NCBI RefSeq assembly: GCF_918797505.1
Contig: NC_092801.1
Location: forward strand, 11,904,001 to 11,968,000
Source: Bemisia tabaci
Taxonomy: Eukaryota > Arthropoda > Insecta > Hemiptera > Aleyrodidae
Direction of reading: 5' to 3'
DNA length: 64,000 bases
In this document: piece by piece, positions 43,801-53,516 of the stretch
Layout of the letters: each line of letters begins with the position of its first letter
Position numbering within the stretch: position 1 is the first letter of the stretch
The notes under the pieces: generated by a model
Told to the model about the DNA's origin: nothing
Database searches by the model: none
Seen by the model: only the letters and a program-made list of their open reading frames with translations
Position numbers and translations under genes: made by a program

Positions 43801-46358
43801 TTGATTTCTTTTCTTATAGTTAACTCGGTAAAACCAGCTTGGTCCCAGTTCCTGAATTAATGATGGGAAAAGCCGGCCAGGTTGGCCTAGTGATCAGCGC
43901 GTCTGACTGCAGGTCGAAAGGTCCCGGGTTCGAATCCCGGTGTTGGTGACAAATTTTCACGGAACTGACGAGTAGATCTGCAGGAACAGGTTCCACTCGG
44001 CCCTCATCCCTGAAAATTTGAAAAGCCTAGAGCATGGATGTCCCTATCGCCCTGTTGTCTAAGGACATTAAATCTCTGTCTGTACTTGGCTGCAGACCTT
44101 TGAGAGAAGGTTTAAGCCATTAAACATGCAACCCGGTTTTATTGTTGCTTTAATTTGTTCATTTGAGTTTGAAGAACACTTAAAACAAAACTCCCTATGA
44201 ATGCGTTTTGTGATGAACCCAGGTGGCGAGAGGGGGGGGGGGTCGCAAACCTAGCTCGTTTTTTCAGTTTCACCGTTGGAGGGTCTCCATTCAAAGGTAT
44301 GATTGAAAGCACTGTGTGGCAACTCGCGTGATTGCCGGAAATCTCTCCATTTGCATGAAGCAAAAAACAGCGCAAAAAAAGCGGTGAAAATAGGTTGCGA
44401 ATAAAATCTGAGCACGCATACTGCGCAGTGCGATCTTGTGTATGTTCTTCCACTGAAAACCAAAAATTGATCTCGCCTAAAAAAAACTAAACCAGCTTCC
44501 AAGCATTCGGTAGGAACGTGTCTCCAATAATATTTGATGGTGAAACTGCAGAGATGCGTCGCCCGGCTTGCAGCGTTGCAATTTCCTGTCATGCTTTATT
44601 TTTACGTGGGAAAGAGCTTGATGCAAAAACTGGCTTTTTTCGCCCCCCTCTGGAAGTTCTTCAGGCTTTGTCTATTGATTACTCATACTTGAGCGCTTCT
44701 TTTCCCAAATTTTCAGACCCCCAAACAATTTTGGGGGGGAGCTAGGGGGGGGGGGGGGGGGGGGGGGTGGAAGTCAAAACCTGTGAACCTCGATATCTCT
44801 TGAACGAAGAAAGATATCGAGGTCCGGTTTGGACGAAAAAATCGTCTAAAATTGCATACTTTAAGATTTTAAAGGTCGAAATCCCGATTTGACCCATCAT
44901 GGCCCCAATCAAACTGGCTCATTGTGCAGCTATGATTCACGAGAAAATTAAGGGTGCTCAAAATGAAAGTTTATATCCATCGAGGTCCTCCATGAACATA
45001 CATGTTATTACATGTTTTCAGTTCCGATTCTCTCAAGATGGGAGAATTGTTTTTCCTCCAAAAACTCTATTGTTTCGATACTTTGGGTAGGCAGCCTACC
45101 TTAGGTGGGTTCAAGTATTATGTATCGCACTTTTTCCGATTTTTCTACCCCTTCCCTCCCCCCTTGTGACGCAGTCTTAACGCAGCCCTTCACACCCCCA
45201 CCCTTTGAATTAAGTAATGCTGGCCTGACCTCACCCCCCTCCCCCCATCTTCAAAAAATAAAGAAACCGCTGAGAAAATAGCTTGAAAAAAATTTGGGGT
45301 TTTCTTGGAAATATTTCGCTGGAAAAATTCCGTTTTGTCGAGTTGGTCGCGCCCCGAGAAGATTCATTCGGGAAGTGCGGTATTTTCAATTTTTTGCAAG
45401 TTGGTCTTTTCTCAAATCCCCCCCCCTCCCCCCCCCCCCCGGCTTGGAATTGTCATGTAATGCTTGGCCTGAACCCTACGTAACGTATTGTAATGGTGGC
45501 TCAACCCCCCCCCCCCCCTTCCCCTGGATGCGTTAAGTAATACTTGAACGATCCCTACCTTTGTAGATACATCCCTTTTGCTTAATTCAATCCTACTCTC
45601 GTTTGCCTCCAGCGGGAAAATGCAAGAAGTTCTTCAAGATCAAACAGACTTACTGCATGTGCGAGGATAAGGAGAAGCGCCGGTACCGAGCGGCGCGATC
45701 CTGTCGGGTGGCCATCGCAACCGCGCGGAAGGCGATAAACAGTGCCATCTTCCTGAAAACGGCGGCGGCCAAGACGTTCGGCGGCGGCGGCGGCGGCGAC
45801 GACGGCTCTGAGTTCGACGGCGAGGTATCCGAAGACTACGGCGCTGAAGCGGGAGCCGCCCAAGAGCACGGCCACGCAGCGGATCCCACACAAGGTTATG
45901 GGCCCGGAGCGGTTCCCTCACAAGGTTATGGTCCCGGAGCGGGCGTCCCCAAGGGATACGGCCCCAAAACGGGCGCCGTGCAGGACCCTAACCACAGGCA
46001 ACGCGGCGCCCCCGGCCCCCCTTACGGATATGGATACGACGACGACGATGCAGCCTCCAGCTATTCGGATTCCTCCCAAGGGTCGCAGGGATCTCGCGGG
46101 TCGCAGAGATCTCGCAGGTCGCGTGGCTCTCGGTCCTCAAAGTCGTACGGCTCCGGAAGATCGTCGCGTTCCGGAAGATCTTCGAGTTCCGGGAGATCGT
46201 CGAGTTCCGGAAGATCGTCGAGTTCCGGAAGATCGTCGAGTTCCGGAAGATCGTCGAGTTCCGGAGATCGTCGAGTTCGGAGGATCGATGAGTTCCGGAG
46301 GATCGATGAGTTCCGGAGGATCGATGAGTTCCGGAGGATCGATGAGTTCCGGCAGTGA
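40668..46358 (+). CDS. Secreted cysteine-rich protein with Gly-Tyr-Pro and Ser/Arg repeats (3 exons)
   Basis: I do not recognise the family. Predicted exons are 40668-40814, 43100-43256 and 45613-46358. They join in phase 0 and then phase 1, giving 349 residues. Residues 1-23 form a signal peptide with a hydrophobic core (SMTIFSCICIYSCGAIF), so the product should enter the secretory pathway. Residues 50-132 hold eight cysteines spaced C-x15-C-x3-C-x26-C-x7-C-x10-C-x-C-x13-C, probably four disulfides, in a basic domain. A tail follows: a Gly run, an acidic patch, three GYGPGA-like repeats, DDDD, then Ser/Arg/Gly repeats such as SSSSGR. Donors GTAAGT and GTAAAT and acceptors TTTTTTAG and GCCTCCAG are good. 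The frame ends at 46358, but two repeat irregularities near 46265 and 46278 shift it away from a longer frame ending at 46464, so the true C-terminus is uncertain. An AATAAA at 46949 could be the poly(A) signal. Introns hold transposons. A role in saliva, cuticle or secretion is only a guess. Confidence 0.7.
40896..41540. mobile_element. Inverted-repeat element L4 in intron 1, containing a foldback
   Basis: Ends CACTGAAAAAAAAAATG and TTTTTTTTTTTTTCAGTG with CA on both flanks. Inside, arms of ~130 bp (about 40915-41045 and 41160-41302) share TGATTCGACGGTTGCCATTT, GTGTCAGAGCGACGTGCG, TTCGTTCCATAATTTCAGC and their complements. It lies wholly within the first intron of the cysteine-rich protein gene. 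Confidence 0.75.
41541..42501. other. Intron 1 sequence with an internal direct repeat
   Basis: TTACACAAGTTCTGTAACTA...TTTATACTG and TTACACAAGTTCCGTAGATA...TTTATACTG (about 42069 and 42190), each followed by CTTCCTTAAT or CTTCCCTTAATCA and ATATAAACCAT, form a ~120-bp tandem duplication. Otherwise AT-rich and without exons I can support. Confidence 0.55.
42502..43072. mobile_element. Inverted-repeat element C2, ending 27 bp before exon 2
   Basis: Ends GTGATATCAAAGAGAGCAGT and ACTGCTTTTTTCGCTATCAC are inverted. The body matches C1 (GGCAAGATAGCCGTAAGTGC, TGGTTGCGTTTCGGACACA, GATTTCATCCAAAAAGGA). The right end lies just upstream of the polypyrimidine tract and AG used by exon 2. Confidence 0.8.
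43100..43256 (+). CDS. Exon 2: first half of cysteine domain
   Basis: Follows CAATTTTTTACGTTTTTTAG. Encodes 52 residues beginning CDFRTYTERRANADAACKKD and ending YDKCHGFE plus one base of the next codon, then donor G|GTAAAT. It has four cysteines (C50, C66, C70, C97). Open only in this frame, and phase-compatible on both sides. Confidence 0.72.
43312..43740. mobile_element. Palindromic element CC2 in intron 2, carrying A10
   Basis: AAAATAAATTGCTGATTTAAC and AATGTTTCGAATGTACATTTTAC match the left part of CC1. The right part after A10 (GAAATATGTCTACCAC, AATCGGCAATTTCATTTTTTCCG) mirrors it. Located in the second intron of the cysteine-rich protein gene. Confidence 0.68.
43393..43643 (+). mobile_element. 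MITE family A copy (A10), nested in CC2
   Basis: Left end CTGCCGTGTTAAGGAAAAAC, right end GGCGTTCTTCCTTGGCACGG-CAG. Flanks AATA/AGTA. It lies in intron 2 of the cysteine-rich protein gene. Confidence 0.9.
43873..44110 (+). repeat. tRNA-derived SINE-like element
   Basis: A tRNA-like head GGCCTAGTGATCAGCGCGTC (A-box region) and GGTTCGAATCC (B-box, 43927-43937) is followed by ~160 bp of unrelated body. The acceptor arms do not pair well and a body follows directly, so this is probably a SINE inside intron 2, not a tRNA gene. The 3' boundary is uncertain. Confidence 0.65.
44111..45612. other. Intron 2 sequence rich in poly(G)/poly(C)
   Basis: A ~23-base poly(G) run at about 44745-44767 and poly(C)-rich runs near 45418-45440 and 45506-45518. 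Frames on both strands at 44139-44592 overlap each other and lack domains. No further exon is supported. Confidence 0.5.
45613..46358 (+). CDS. Exon 3: second half of cysteine domain and repeat tail
   Basis: Follows TTTGCCTCCAG. The first two bases complete the alanine codon split with exon 2, then GKCKKFFKIKQTYCMCEDKE. It supplies four cysteines (C105, C116, C118, C132). GC-rich codons here contrast with the AT-rich flanks, and the frame is open for 746 bases. The repeat tail starts about 45780. The stop at 46358 follows four RIDEF-type units created by the frame change. Confidence 0.7.
46145..46350 (+). repeat. 18-bp coding minisatellite in exon 3
   Basis: Five to six units of AGTTCCGGAAGATCGTCG are followed by about four units of AGTTCCGGAGGATCGATG. 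One base is missing near 46265 (GGAGATCG for GGAAGATCG) and one near 46278 (TTCGGAGG for TTCCGGAGG). Variation in unit number and frame is expected in such arrays. Confidence 0.9.
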
Positions 46359-46443
46359 TGGCAGGTCACCGCTGCAGATAACCGCGGCCGCTGCAAGGGA
46401 GAATGAGATGTTGCAAAAGCAGCGAGAGAAACAATTGTGGAAA

Positions 46444-47288
46444 GGCCAGCGTAAGCGTAGCTAGGGCAATGGCGTAACGGACTTCCGCTGCCCCCCCCCC
46501 CCCGCCAAAATGTTTCTAGCCCCCCCCCCCCCATATGTCGATAAAATTCCAAAATTATCCCCCCTCCCGCCCCTCTCCCACTCTCGCCCCTTCCCATTTT
46601 TTGGCCCGATACTTCTCAAATCACGGACGTGGACTTGGAATGCCTCACCCCTCACCGTCCCGGATCCCGTACCCGATTAAATGGGGCCTCTAAAGGATCA
46701 AGGATCTAAAGGGTGACGGGGGCCCAGCCCAGGCCCAAGGATCTACAGGGGGGCTCAGGCCCAAGAATCAAAGGGTCCCCAAGGGCCTTGGGGGCCCTTT
46801 AGATTCTTGGACCTCCCAAAGCCTGCAATACGAAAAATGGGCAAAAAAAGAGAAAATTATTTAGTAATCTCTGAGTGGACATTGGAAGGCAGGGGCCCTC
46901 AGCAAACAAAAAGTTAAGAACAGTCCAAAAGAAGTATGAAGAGCTAACAATAAAAATCAGATGAAGAAGCCTCATCTCGGTAAGTAAAGGCCCAAAGTTA
47001 GAAACCAAAGCTAAGCATCAAGGGGGAGAGGGAGAGAGAGGGGGAGAGAGAGAGAGAGAAAAAAAAAAATTCTGGCGGCCGAGGGCCCCCTAGGCGTCTG
47101 GACCCCCCTGCATAGCAGGGTCTGCGGGGGCGCCCGTTACGCCGCTCAGGGGGATCCTGGGGGGCCTGCCCCCCCCAGAAAAACAGGATCCTCCATTCCT
47201 CACCCCCCCTCCCCCCGCTCTCCTCACCACGAGAGGAGGTCCCATGCCCCCCCCCCCCCAGAGAAATTTCCTAGCTACGCCCCTGGCC
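46444..47288. mobile_element. GC-rich inverted-repeat element at the 3' end of exon 3
   Basis: GGCCAGCGTAAGCGTAGCTAGG (left, from 46444; 22 bases with two small differences) is mirrored by CCTAGCTACGCCCCTGGCC at 47270-47288. The interior is very rich in poly(C), GGGGCCC palindromes and GAGA repeats. If real, its left end overlaps the last codons and TAG stop (46462-46464) of the longer reading frame of the cysteine-rich protein gene. Confidence 0.5.
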
Positions 47289-47394
47289 AGGCGTGATATA
47301 ATCTCGTCTGATGCGGAGAAACGTCGATTTGCGTCGGCGATACAAGGAGAGCGGGAGCAAAACCGTCTTCTGACCTAGTTTTTAAAAAATGTTA

Positions 47395-47420
47395 TATATA
47401 TATTATATATATATATATAT
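47395..47420. repeat. (TA)n microsatellite
   Basis: TATATATATTATATATATATATATATA-type run of about 26 bases, interrupted once. Confidence 0.85.
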
Positions 47421-47454
47421 AAGTCGCGATAGATACAATATATTTTAACGACCA

Positions 47455-47690
47455 GTGCATAATGGATCGAGGCAATCAGAGAGGTCGGACATAAAATTTT
47501 TGACTAAAACTGCAAATTTTGATGTTTATTTCGTCACATTTTAGGTTTCAAGGGGTGCTTGTGGAGGAAAATTTTACGAGGTAACCAATGAAACCACTTT
47601 TAGCACCTCAAATTTTAGTATAAACGGAGCATAAACTGTTTAAAGTTTCCAAATTTTGTTCCGACCTCTGCTATTGGTTCGATCCACTAT
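47455..47690. repeat. Repeat J, copy 2
   Basis: Inverted relative to the copy at 26885-27118. Shared blocks are TTTTGACTAAAACTGCAAATTT, AATGAAACCACTTT, TTTAAAGTTTCCAAATTTTG and GGTTCGATCCACTATGC. Confidence 0.78.
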
Positions 47691-47692
47691 GC

Positions 47693-47846
47693 GGTGGTGA
47701 TTCTAGTAAGTCGGCAACTATGTTTTCGCTCCTTTTGAATGCCTTAAAAATATCGCTTTCATGTGAGGCAAACTGCTTTATCAAGGATCGATTGTTTTAC
47801 GTATATTTAAATGGAGGTTTTGCCAACTTTCAAAAATCGCCACTGT
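47693..47846. repeat. Element G, diverged copy (G2)
   Basis: GCCTTAAAAATATCGCTTTC, GAGGCAAACTGCTTTATCA and GATCGATTGTTTTACGTATA match G1 around its F2 insertion point. TAAGTCGGCAAC and GCCAACTTTCAAAAATCGCC are the inverted ends. Confidence 0.72.
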
Positions 47847-47930
47847 TAGAGACCTCGCACAAAAAATCCAAGCGATGTGATCGTGTAAGGTTCAAGTTAG
47901 GCTCGGAGGTCAACGTTATTTTTCGCCTGG

Positions 47931-48820
47931 CTCGAGTGCCTGTCTGGGGAGAGTATGTACATGTCGGTAATTTTGGAGGTAATAGGTTCCATGGATCTCT
48001 TAGAGCCCAAAAGGGTAGCCGACCTTTGAACTCAAATCATCCAGTACAATTTTCATAACAATAGAGAATTACCACCAAAAAATTTAATTGCTTCATCTAA
48101 GTGTACCTAATGAGCTAAGTTCGCATTTTTTTTTTTAATTTTTTTTCTTTATTTATTTTTTTTTTTTTTGATGAAGGATAAATTGGAGTCAAATGTATTT
48201 AAAAGTAAAAAAATTACTTTTTGACGTATTAAGGCGGCATCACCCATTACATTGTTGATAATTGTTCAATTTATAAACCAAGAATATCCTCGTACTTAGT
48301 TCAACTATCAGTTTCTCTTTAAGCATAAAATTTATCAAATTTCAGACACCTGCAAGTTATCCATCGTTACGACCCGTCGTCGTAAGCAGGTATTTGTCTT
48401 AGTGATTGAACTAAGTTTCGCATTTTTGCAGAAGAACGCTCATTTACATACATTCTTGGCCATCATGATTTGTTACTGGAATCTGAAGATAGGCAGCGGC
48501 ATTTTTATAGTGTTTGGCGCGTAGGAAATTTGGCTGCCATTTTAACTGCCGTGCTAAGGAAGAACGCCGTATGAGCCCTCGGAGGTTGCCATATTTCCTT
48601 CGGTAAAATACTTTACTGGGAAAATTGTGGATATTTTTCTGCAAATTTTTCAGACAATTTTGTTTGAAATTTAATCTAAAATATGTGCAAACTTCAACCA
48701 AAATAAACATAGCTTTCCTTAAAAATAAATGTTTTATCCGGAGATATTTGGAAACTCTCGAATGTTCATACGGCGTTCTTCCTTTGCACGGCAGTTAAGC
48801 CCTAAGAGCTCCATGATCTG
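47931..48820. mobile_element. Diverged element F3, carrying A11
   Basis: GGGGAGAGTATG, TTCCATGGATCTCTTAGAGCC and CAAAAGGGTAGCC match the left part of F1/F2. TAAGCCCTAAGAGCTCCATG after A11 matches the right part. Its terminal TAGAGTACCT repeats are lost. T-rich expansions lie at 48128-48170. Confidence 0.55.
48546..48794 (+). mobile_element. MITE family A copy (A11)
   Basis: Left end CTGCCGTGCTAAGGAAGAAC, right end CGGCGTTCTTCCTTTGCACG-GCAG, with TTAA on both flanks (48542-48545 and 48795-48798). Confidence 0.93.
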
Positions 48821-49119
48821 ACAGAACAGAACTCTAATGATGGCTAATGAGCAGTTTCCTGAGCAAAAAATGAAATAAAATTTGCCTAATTACGACTTAT
48901 GTGTCGAAGTGAGCACTAAACTTGGCGAGTTTTTGCAAATCAGGTTATTTATTTTATTTATTTATTACGCGATTTCTAAACCGATGGCAGAGCTCTTAGG
49001 TCATGACTCATGAGTCATCATTAGGCGAATCCCAGCGTTGACTTCCAAATAAATACACTATACTTTCTTTTTACACTATAGGGAAAAAAAATACTTTGGG
49101 GTCTCTAAAATTGACTATA

Positions 49120-49262
49120 TTTTGCAATAAGGAGCTACAATTTCTGGCTCATAGATAAAAAACGCCTATCTGCCTGGGGAGTGGGGAAGCTAATGGCGTT
49201 TACGTTTTTTTTTTTTCTAAAATAAGCTATAGAAGTTGTAGTCCCTAATTGCAAAATTTGGT
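49120..49262. repeat. Inverted-repeat element W1
   Basis: GCAATAAGGAGCTACAATTTCTG and GAAGTTGTAGTCCCTAATTGC are inverted ends, with AAACGCC / GGCGTTT inside. Related to W2 and W3 near 58 kb. Confidence 0.65.
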
Positions 49263-49998
49263 CCAAATATGCTTTCTCCTTGAATAAAGATAATATATAT
49301 TAGTTCGTAAAATGTGAATTAGTTCGATTAGGCACATACAATATTGAAGCAATAAATTGATCGATTTAAGCCAGCCTCCTCTCTACTTTATTTCATCCTT
49401 GAGAAAACCACTCCTTTGCGGAATACCGCACGTCGACTAGTGAATAAATACATGACTACAGTGAAATTAGGAAAACAACCACGATATTGCAATGTCCCGT
49501 AATTCCTCCTCAAATTTTATATTTTTAAAGGATATCTTGTGACTTTTTTACTCAAAATTTTTTCGAAGATTATTTTTGAAAGGACAAAGAGCACCTCCGT
49601 ACAATGACAACCGCTCGTCTTTAAAGAAGTAAAATATGACCGAAAAACTACAACGTTGAAACCTTAGGTGCGTGTTTTTCTAGTTATACATCGGTATATT
49701 GATGGTTAAAGTGCGAAACCACGTATCTCGATTGCGGTGTTAGAAATATCTGCTACCATTTTTTTCCCGATGAAGATACAGACAACTGCACGGCTTGAAA
49801 TGTATACACAATATTCTGCCAAAAGAGAAGAAAAATCAAGAAAGTTTTCAAGAGATAAAGTAGATTATAGTTTTTCAAAGAAAAAAGAAAGTATGACGGG
49901 AAGTCGCCTACGTCCCAAATGGAGATACGTGTTTCTCATTTTGACCATCGATATGCATTATATCCGTACCGCAGAATCGAAGCGACTTGAATGTATGT
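49263..49998. other. Non-coding stretch, no gene seen
   Basis: AT-rich. The 105-codon frame beginning at 49737 runs into a family A fragment and is unsupported. Confidence 0.4.
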
Positions 49999-50056
49999 AT
50001 GTAAGAAATTTGGCAACACCTAAATGTTCATACGACGTTTTTTCGTTAGTCTAGCA
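49999..50056 (+). mobile_element. MITE family A, right-end fragment (A12)
   Basis: AAATTTGGCAACACCTAAATG and TTCATACGACGTTTTTTCG with a degraded terminus. Confidence 0.6.
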
Positions 50057-50265
50057 GATTTCATGCCAGTTTCACGGACTGGGTAAGTAACTCACTCCTT
50101 TGATCGTTCCGATGGAAGAGATTATTGGAATCGATTTGGAGACTTCGTTCACTTAAATTCGCCTTTCAATACCCGGATAGGCAAAAAATCTACCTGGAGA
50201 GCGAAGAGTTATCGATTCGAAAAATCGACGAGTATCCGGATGTATGCCTACAATTTACTTCCATT

Positions 50266-50429
50266 CAATGGCGTGGCGTGCTTTGCGATTTATCGATTGA
50301 TCGGCCATTTAAACCCATGTAAGAGTATCGATAAACAGGTATTTGCAGCGATCACCTTAATAATCGATTATTTACCACAGCTTCAAATGGGGAAATATCG
50401 ATAGATCGCAAAGCACGCCACGCCACTGC
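50266..50429. repeat. Short inverted-repeat element H2
   Basis: Ends AATGGCGTGGCGTGCTTTGC and GCAAAGCACGCCACGCCACT are inverted. ATCGATTGATCGGCCATTTAA and TCAAATGGGGAAATATCGAT lie inside. Confidence 0.85.
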
Positions 50430-52324
50430 TTCCATTGGACGATAAGTGAACGATAAGTTGACGTAGGTTTCGTCCATTTGAAGTTCACCTTCTTTTCTTC
50501 AAACGGTAAGTTGGAATTTTTAAGCCAACGTGCGTTAAAAATCAGCACAAAGCTGGAAATCTCAATACAGAGGGAAAAAGCTCATATGAGCACAATTTTC
50601 CCTCAAAGAGATACGCGGTTTGGTGCAACACTAGTAACGACCATTCACGAAGGCAACTGCAGACGCGTTTCGGGTCTAATTGGACCCATCCTCAGTGCAC
50701 CTCGTTTTTAACGCACGCTGGCTAAAAAATCCCAACCCAATGTCTTACAGCCAATGCGTCTACCGCAATCAGTTTGTGTTCTTCTCTTCAGTTTAGACCA
50801 TAAAACCTTCATAAAACCAGAACCAGAGTGCAGAAATCTTTTCGAAAAACATTACGATGGCTGAAGTCAAAAAATGTGTCTCACCATCGTACCGTTTCAC
50901 TGATGTTTTTATTTTTTTAAAGACTAATCAAAAATATTTTCTGGAAAATTCCATTAAGGTTTCAGAATGAAAGAGGAAATTCATGGCTTTTAAAGGTAAA
51001 CTGTTGGGTAGACAACAGAGAAGAGTGCGTCAGCCAGCAATGACAGCACTCTAAGGTTTAGCGCACTGAAAAGCGCTCCAGAAAAAACACTTCAGTCTCT
51101 GATTTTTTCAAAATCCATTTTCAAACTGTAACCTTGTTCCTTTTTTTACCTTTTTTTCAATTTTTAAATGTCACTCAACGGGTTGATGAATTGGACTCCT
51201 TGATTATTTCGACAAATTTCGTGTCAAAAACAATATGCGCATTGACTTAATGCAAATTTTCAAAAATAACGGAGTGCAACTGCCTGCATCCGAAGTTTTT
51301 GTGGGCTTAGAAGGAGCATAAAAAAAATTTTCGATTAATAGAATTTAGGAGCTGGTTCATTTTTTCCCTTTTTTTTCAACATATTGTCCTTTTGTGCTTT
51401 TCATCGGCACTTTTTTACACACTTGCTTGAGGCCTGAGGCCTATTCAGGGATGCCACTTAACTTTTCTGACGTCATGTTTCCATTGCGATTTAAAACACA
51501 TGAAACAGATGCGAACAGATGTGAACAGATGCGAGGGCACGCACAGGTGCATTGACGCAAAAATCATGATTTTTCGGTGCTAGGAAATTTGTCCTAAAAA
51601 GTCTTTTCCTACCCCAAATTTTCCTACTACTTTTTTCCTACTCGGTTTTTGTCCCATTACAGTAAGTCCTACGAGTGAGATGTCCTACTTGCTTTTTTCG
51701 GTATTTGTCCTAATTTTAACAGATACTTTAATATGAGTAGAGCAGACTGCAGTGAGAAGAGTTCGCGACCTAACCTCGCACACTTAGGTTGGTTTCTAGG
51801 AGACACTCGACACCCCCACTATATTCATCCATATTTTCTATATATACCTAAAGTTAAATGTGAGTTACGACAAATACCCCTCCTAGAAAATAAAACAGTA
51901 GGATATAATACTCGTAGAACGTATTGTAATGGAACAAAAAACGAGTAGGAAAGAAGTATTAGGTACACTTGTTTGTAGTAGGAACATTTTTAGGAACAAT
52001 GACTTGCCACCGATTTCTCATGAATTCTCATATTTGTGATAAACTTAGGGAAACAAGTACAAGTTAGTTCGTATACTACTTACGACATATTACGCCTACA
52101 ATTTTAGACCTGCGACAAAATGCATATAAAATTTGACCTAAAGTTAAAATGCCTACAAGAATAGTTGTAGCATCAAAAAATTTTGAGGATCTTACATTCA
52201 ACTAAAAATTTATGCGAAAAAGTTGTGGGGTTCATTCACCTGAATCTACTAGGTGAAATTATAATCGACACGTCGAAGGTGAGTGAAACTTATGCCTCTC
52301 TGAACGGAGCTTGCATACTACTTG
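50430..52324. other. Non-coding stretch, no gene seen
   Basis: About 1.9 kb of AT-rich sequence. It includes repeated ACAGATG(C/T)GAACAGATG near 51510 and several TCCTAC motifs at 51600-51700. The 71-codon frame at 51733 and 77-codon frame at 50478 have no recognisable domain. Confidence 0.4.
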
Positions 52325-53072
52325 CAGGGCCGGATTAAGGGGGCAGCCACATGGGCCGCGGCCCATGGCGGCAAATCAAGGGGGCGGAAAATTTTGCAAT
52401 TTTTTTAAATGTAGGTATAAAAAAAATCGGATTTAGAAAAAAAAATTACAAACGAGAAAAGGCTACAAAATCCTTCATTTCCTGAGAGTATAGTAATTTC
52501 TAATTTTGTCGTCTTACAGTGATACAAGAGACAGCATCTTTAATTATAGTCGAGTTAAGAGAGAAAGCAAACACACAATTTGGCCTGGAACGGCGCGACT
52601 TAGGGAAAAATGTTGACGAGGACTTGAGCTGAAAAGGAGAAGCCCTCGGCGCGGCAATCGGCATGTAACACATATTAGCGCCTACACGACTGCACGAATA
52701 CTTCACGCATTACATCAAACATAGTGCGGTCATTGTGGTCAGCGTGAAACGGATAGCGCCTACAAGAATGCATGAACTCTTCACGCATTGCGCCAAACAC
52801 AGTGCGGTCAGCGTGAAACGCACAGCGCCTACAAGACTGCGTGAATACTTCACGCATTGCGCCAAACACGGTGCGGTCGGCGCGGCGGCGGAAGTTAAAA
52901 TCATTAAACCAAATTTTGTGTTTGTTCTTTCATAATTTTTTCGTTCATTTCTTATGAATGGATGGCCTTGTCCATTAGAGATAGGTTTACGAAACTTGAC
53001 CTTCGCGGAAAGTTCCGTGACCTTTTGCTAGTAGTGTTAACAGGGCTTTCCCAAAAAATGTTTTCAACACAA
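52325..53072 (+). mobile_element. hAT-like element B5, right end truncated
   Basis: Left end CAGGGCCGGATTAAGGGGGC and the tandem GCGCCTACAAG units (52677-52870) match B3. The sequence breaks off after AAAATGTTTTCAACAC, where element C3 begins, so the right terminus and target duplication are lost. Confidence 0.9.
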
Positions 53073-53076
53073 ATGA

Positions 53077-53477
53077 CGTAGTTTCAGGCAAAACAGCAGT
53101 AAGTGACATTATTCCTCCAGAGAGACAACAAAACAGCTTTTAAGTAAAATCCCGTCCTTTTTCTGCCAATTTCTGACCTGAAAATTGTGTGTCCGAAACG
53201 CAACCAAGAAAGCATGTAGAATTGTAGAACATGGCACTCACGGCTGTCTTTCCTAACACTGGCCTGGCACGAAAATGAAATCCTTTTTATGAAATTGAAA
53301 TAAAATCGGACGATTCTAATTCAACCAAACGGTATCTAAGAGTCTTACGGATTATCAAAGGCAATTTGACATAGAACGGAGGCTTCTTTAAAAAAGTTTT
53401 CCGATCGAACGCTACTAAGCCCGCGCGTTTTTCTCAGAACTTCATAGTTGCACTTACTGCGCTCGATCTTCGCTATC
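53077..53477. mobile_element. Element C3, partial
   Basis: Reverse-oriented relative to C1. GTAGTTTCAGGCAAAACAGC, AGTGACATTATTCCTCCAGAG, GTCCGAAACGCAACCAAG and GGCTGTCTTTCCTAACACTGG match. The right end TTACTGCGCTCGATCTTCGC retains the terminal repeat. It abuts the truncated B5. Confidence 0.72.
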
Positions 53478-53516
53478 ATGGAAGGTTTTTCATTTGGACC
53501 AGTGATACAGGTAAGT

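Noticed and set aside
43873..43950. Possible tRNA gene in intron 2
   Set aside because: B box is present but the stems pair poorly and a SINE-like body follows.
45283..45536. Pro-rich frames just upstream of exon 3
   Set aside because: Created by poly(C) runs in intron 2. They are separated from exon 3 by its acceptor and in-frame stops.
45582..45921. Antisense frames opposite exon 3 (103 and 93 codons)
   Set aside because: Composition shadows of the GC-rich exon. The sense frame has cysteine spacing and phase-matched splice sites.
46061..46597. 178-codon antisense frame with LPELDD repeats
   Set aside because: Arises from reading the 18-bp minisatellite backwards. There is no independent support.
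53477..53511. ATG followed by MEGFSFGPVIQ and a strong CAG|GTAAGT donor
   Set aside because: It straddles the end of element C3 and the start of MITE A13. It has no signal peptide and no phase-matched continuation. The exon at 53968 fits the carbonic anhydrase much better.
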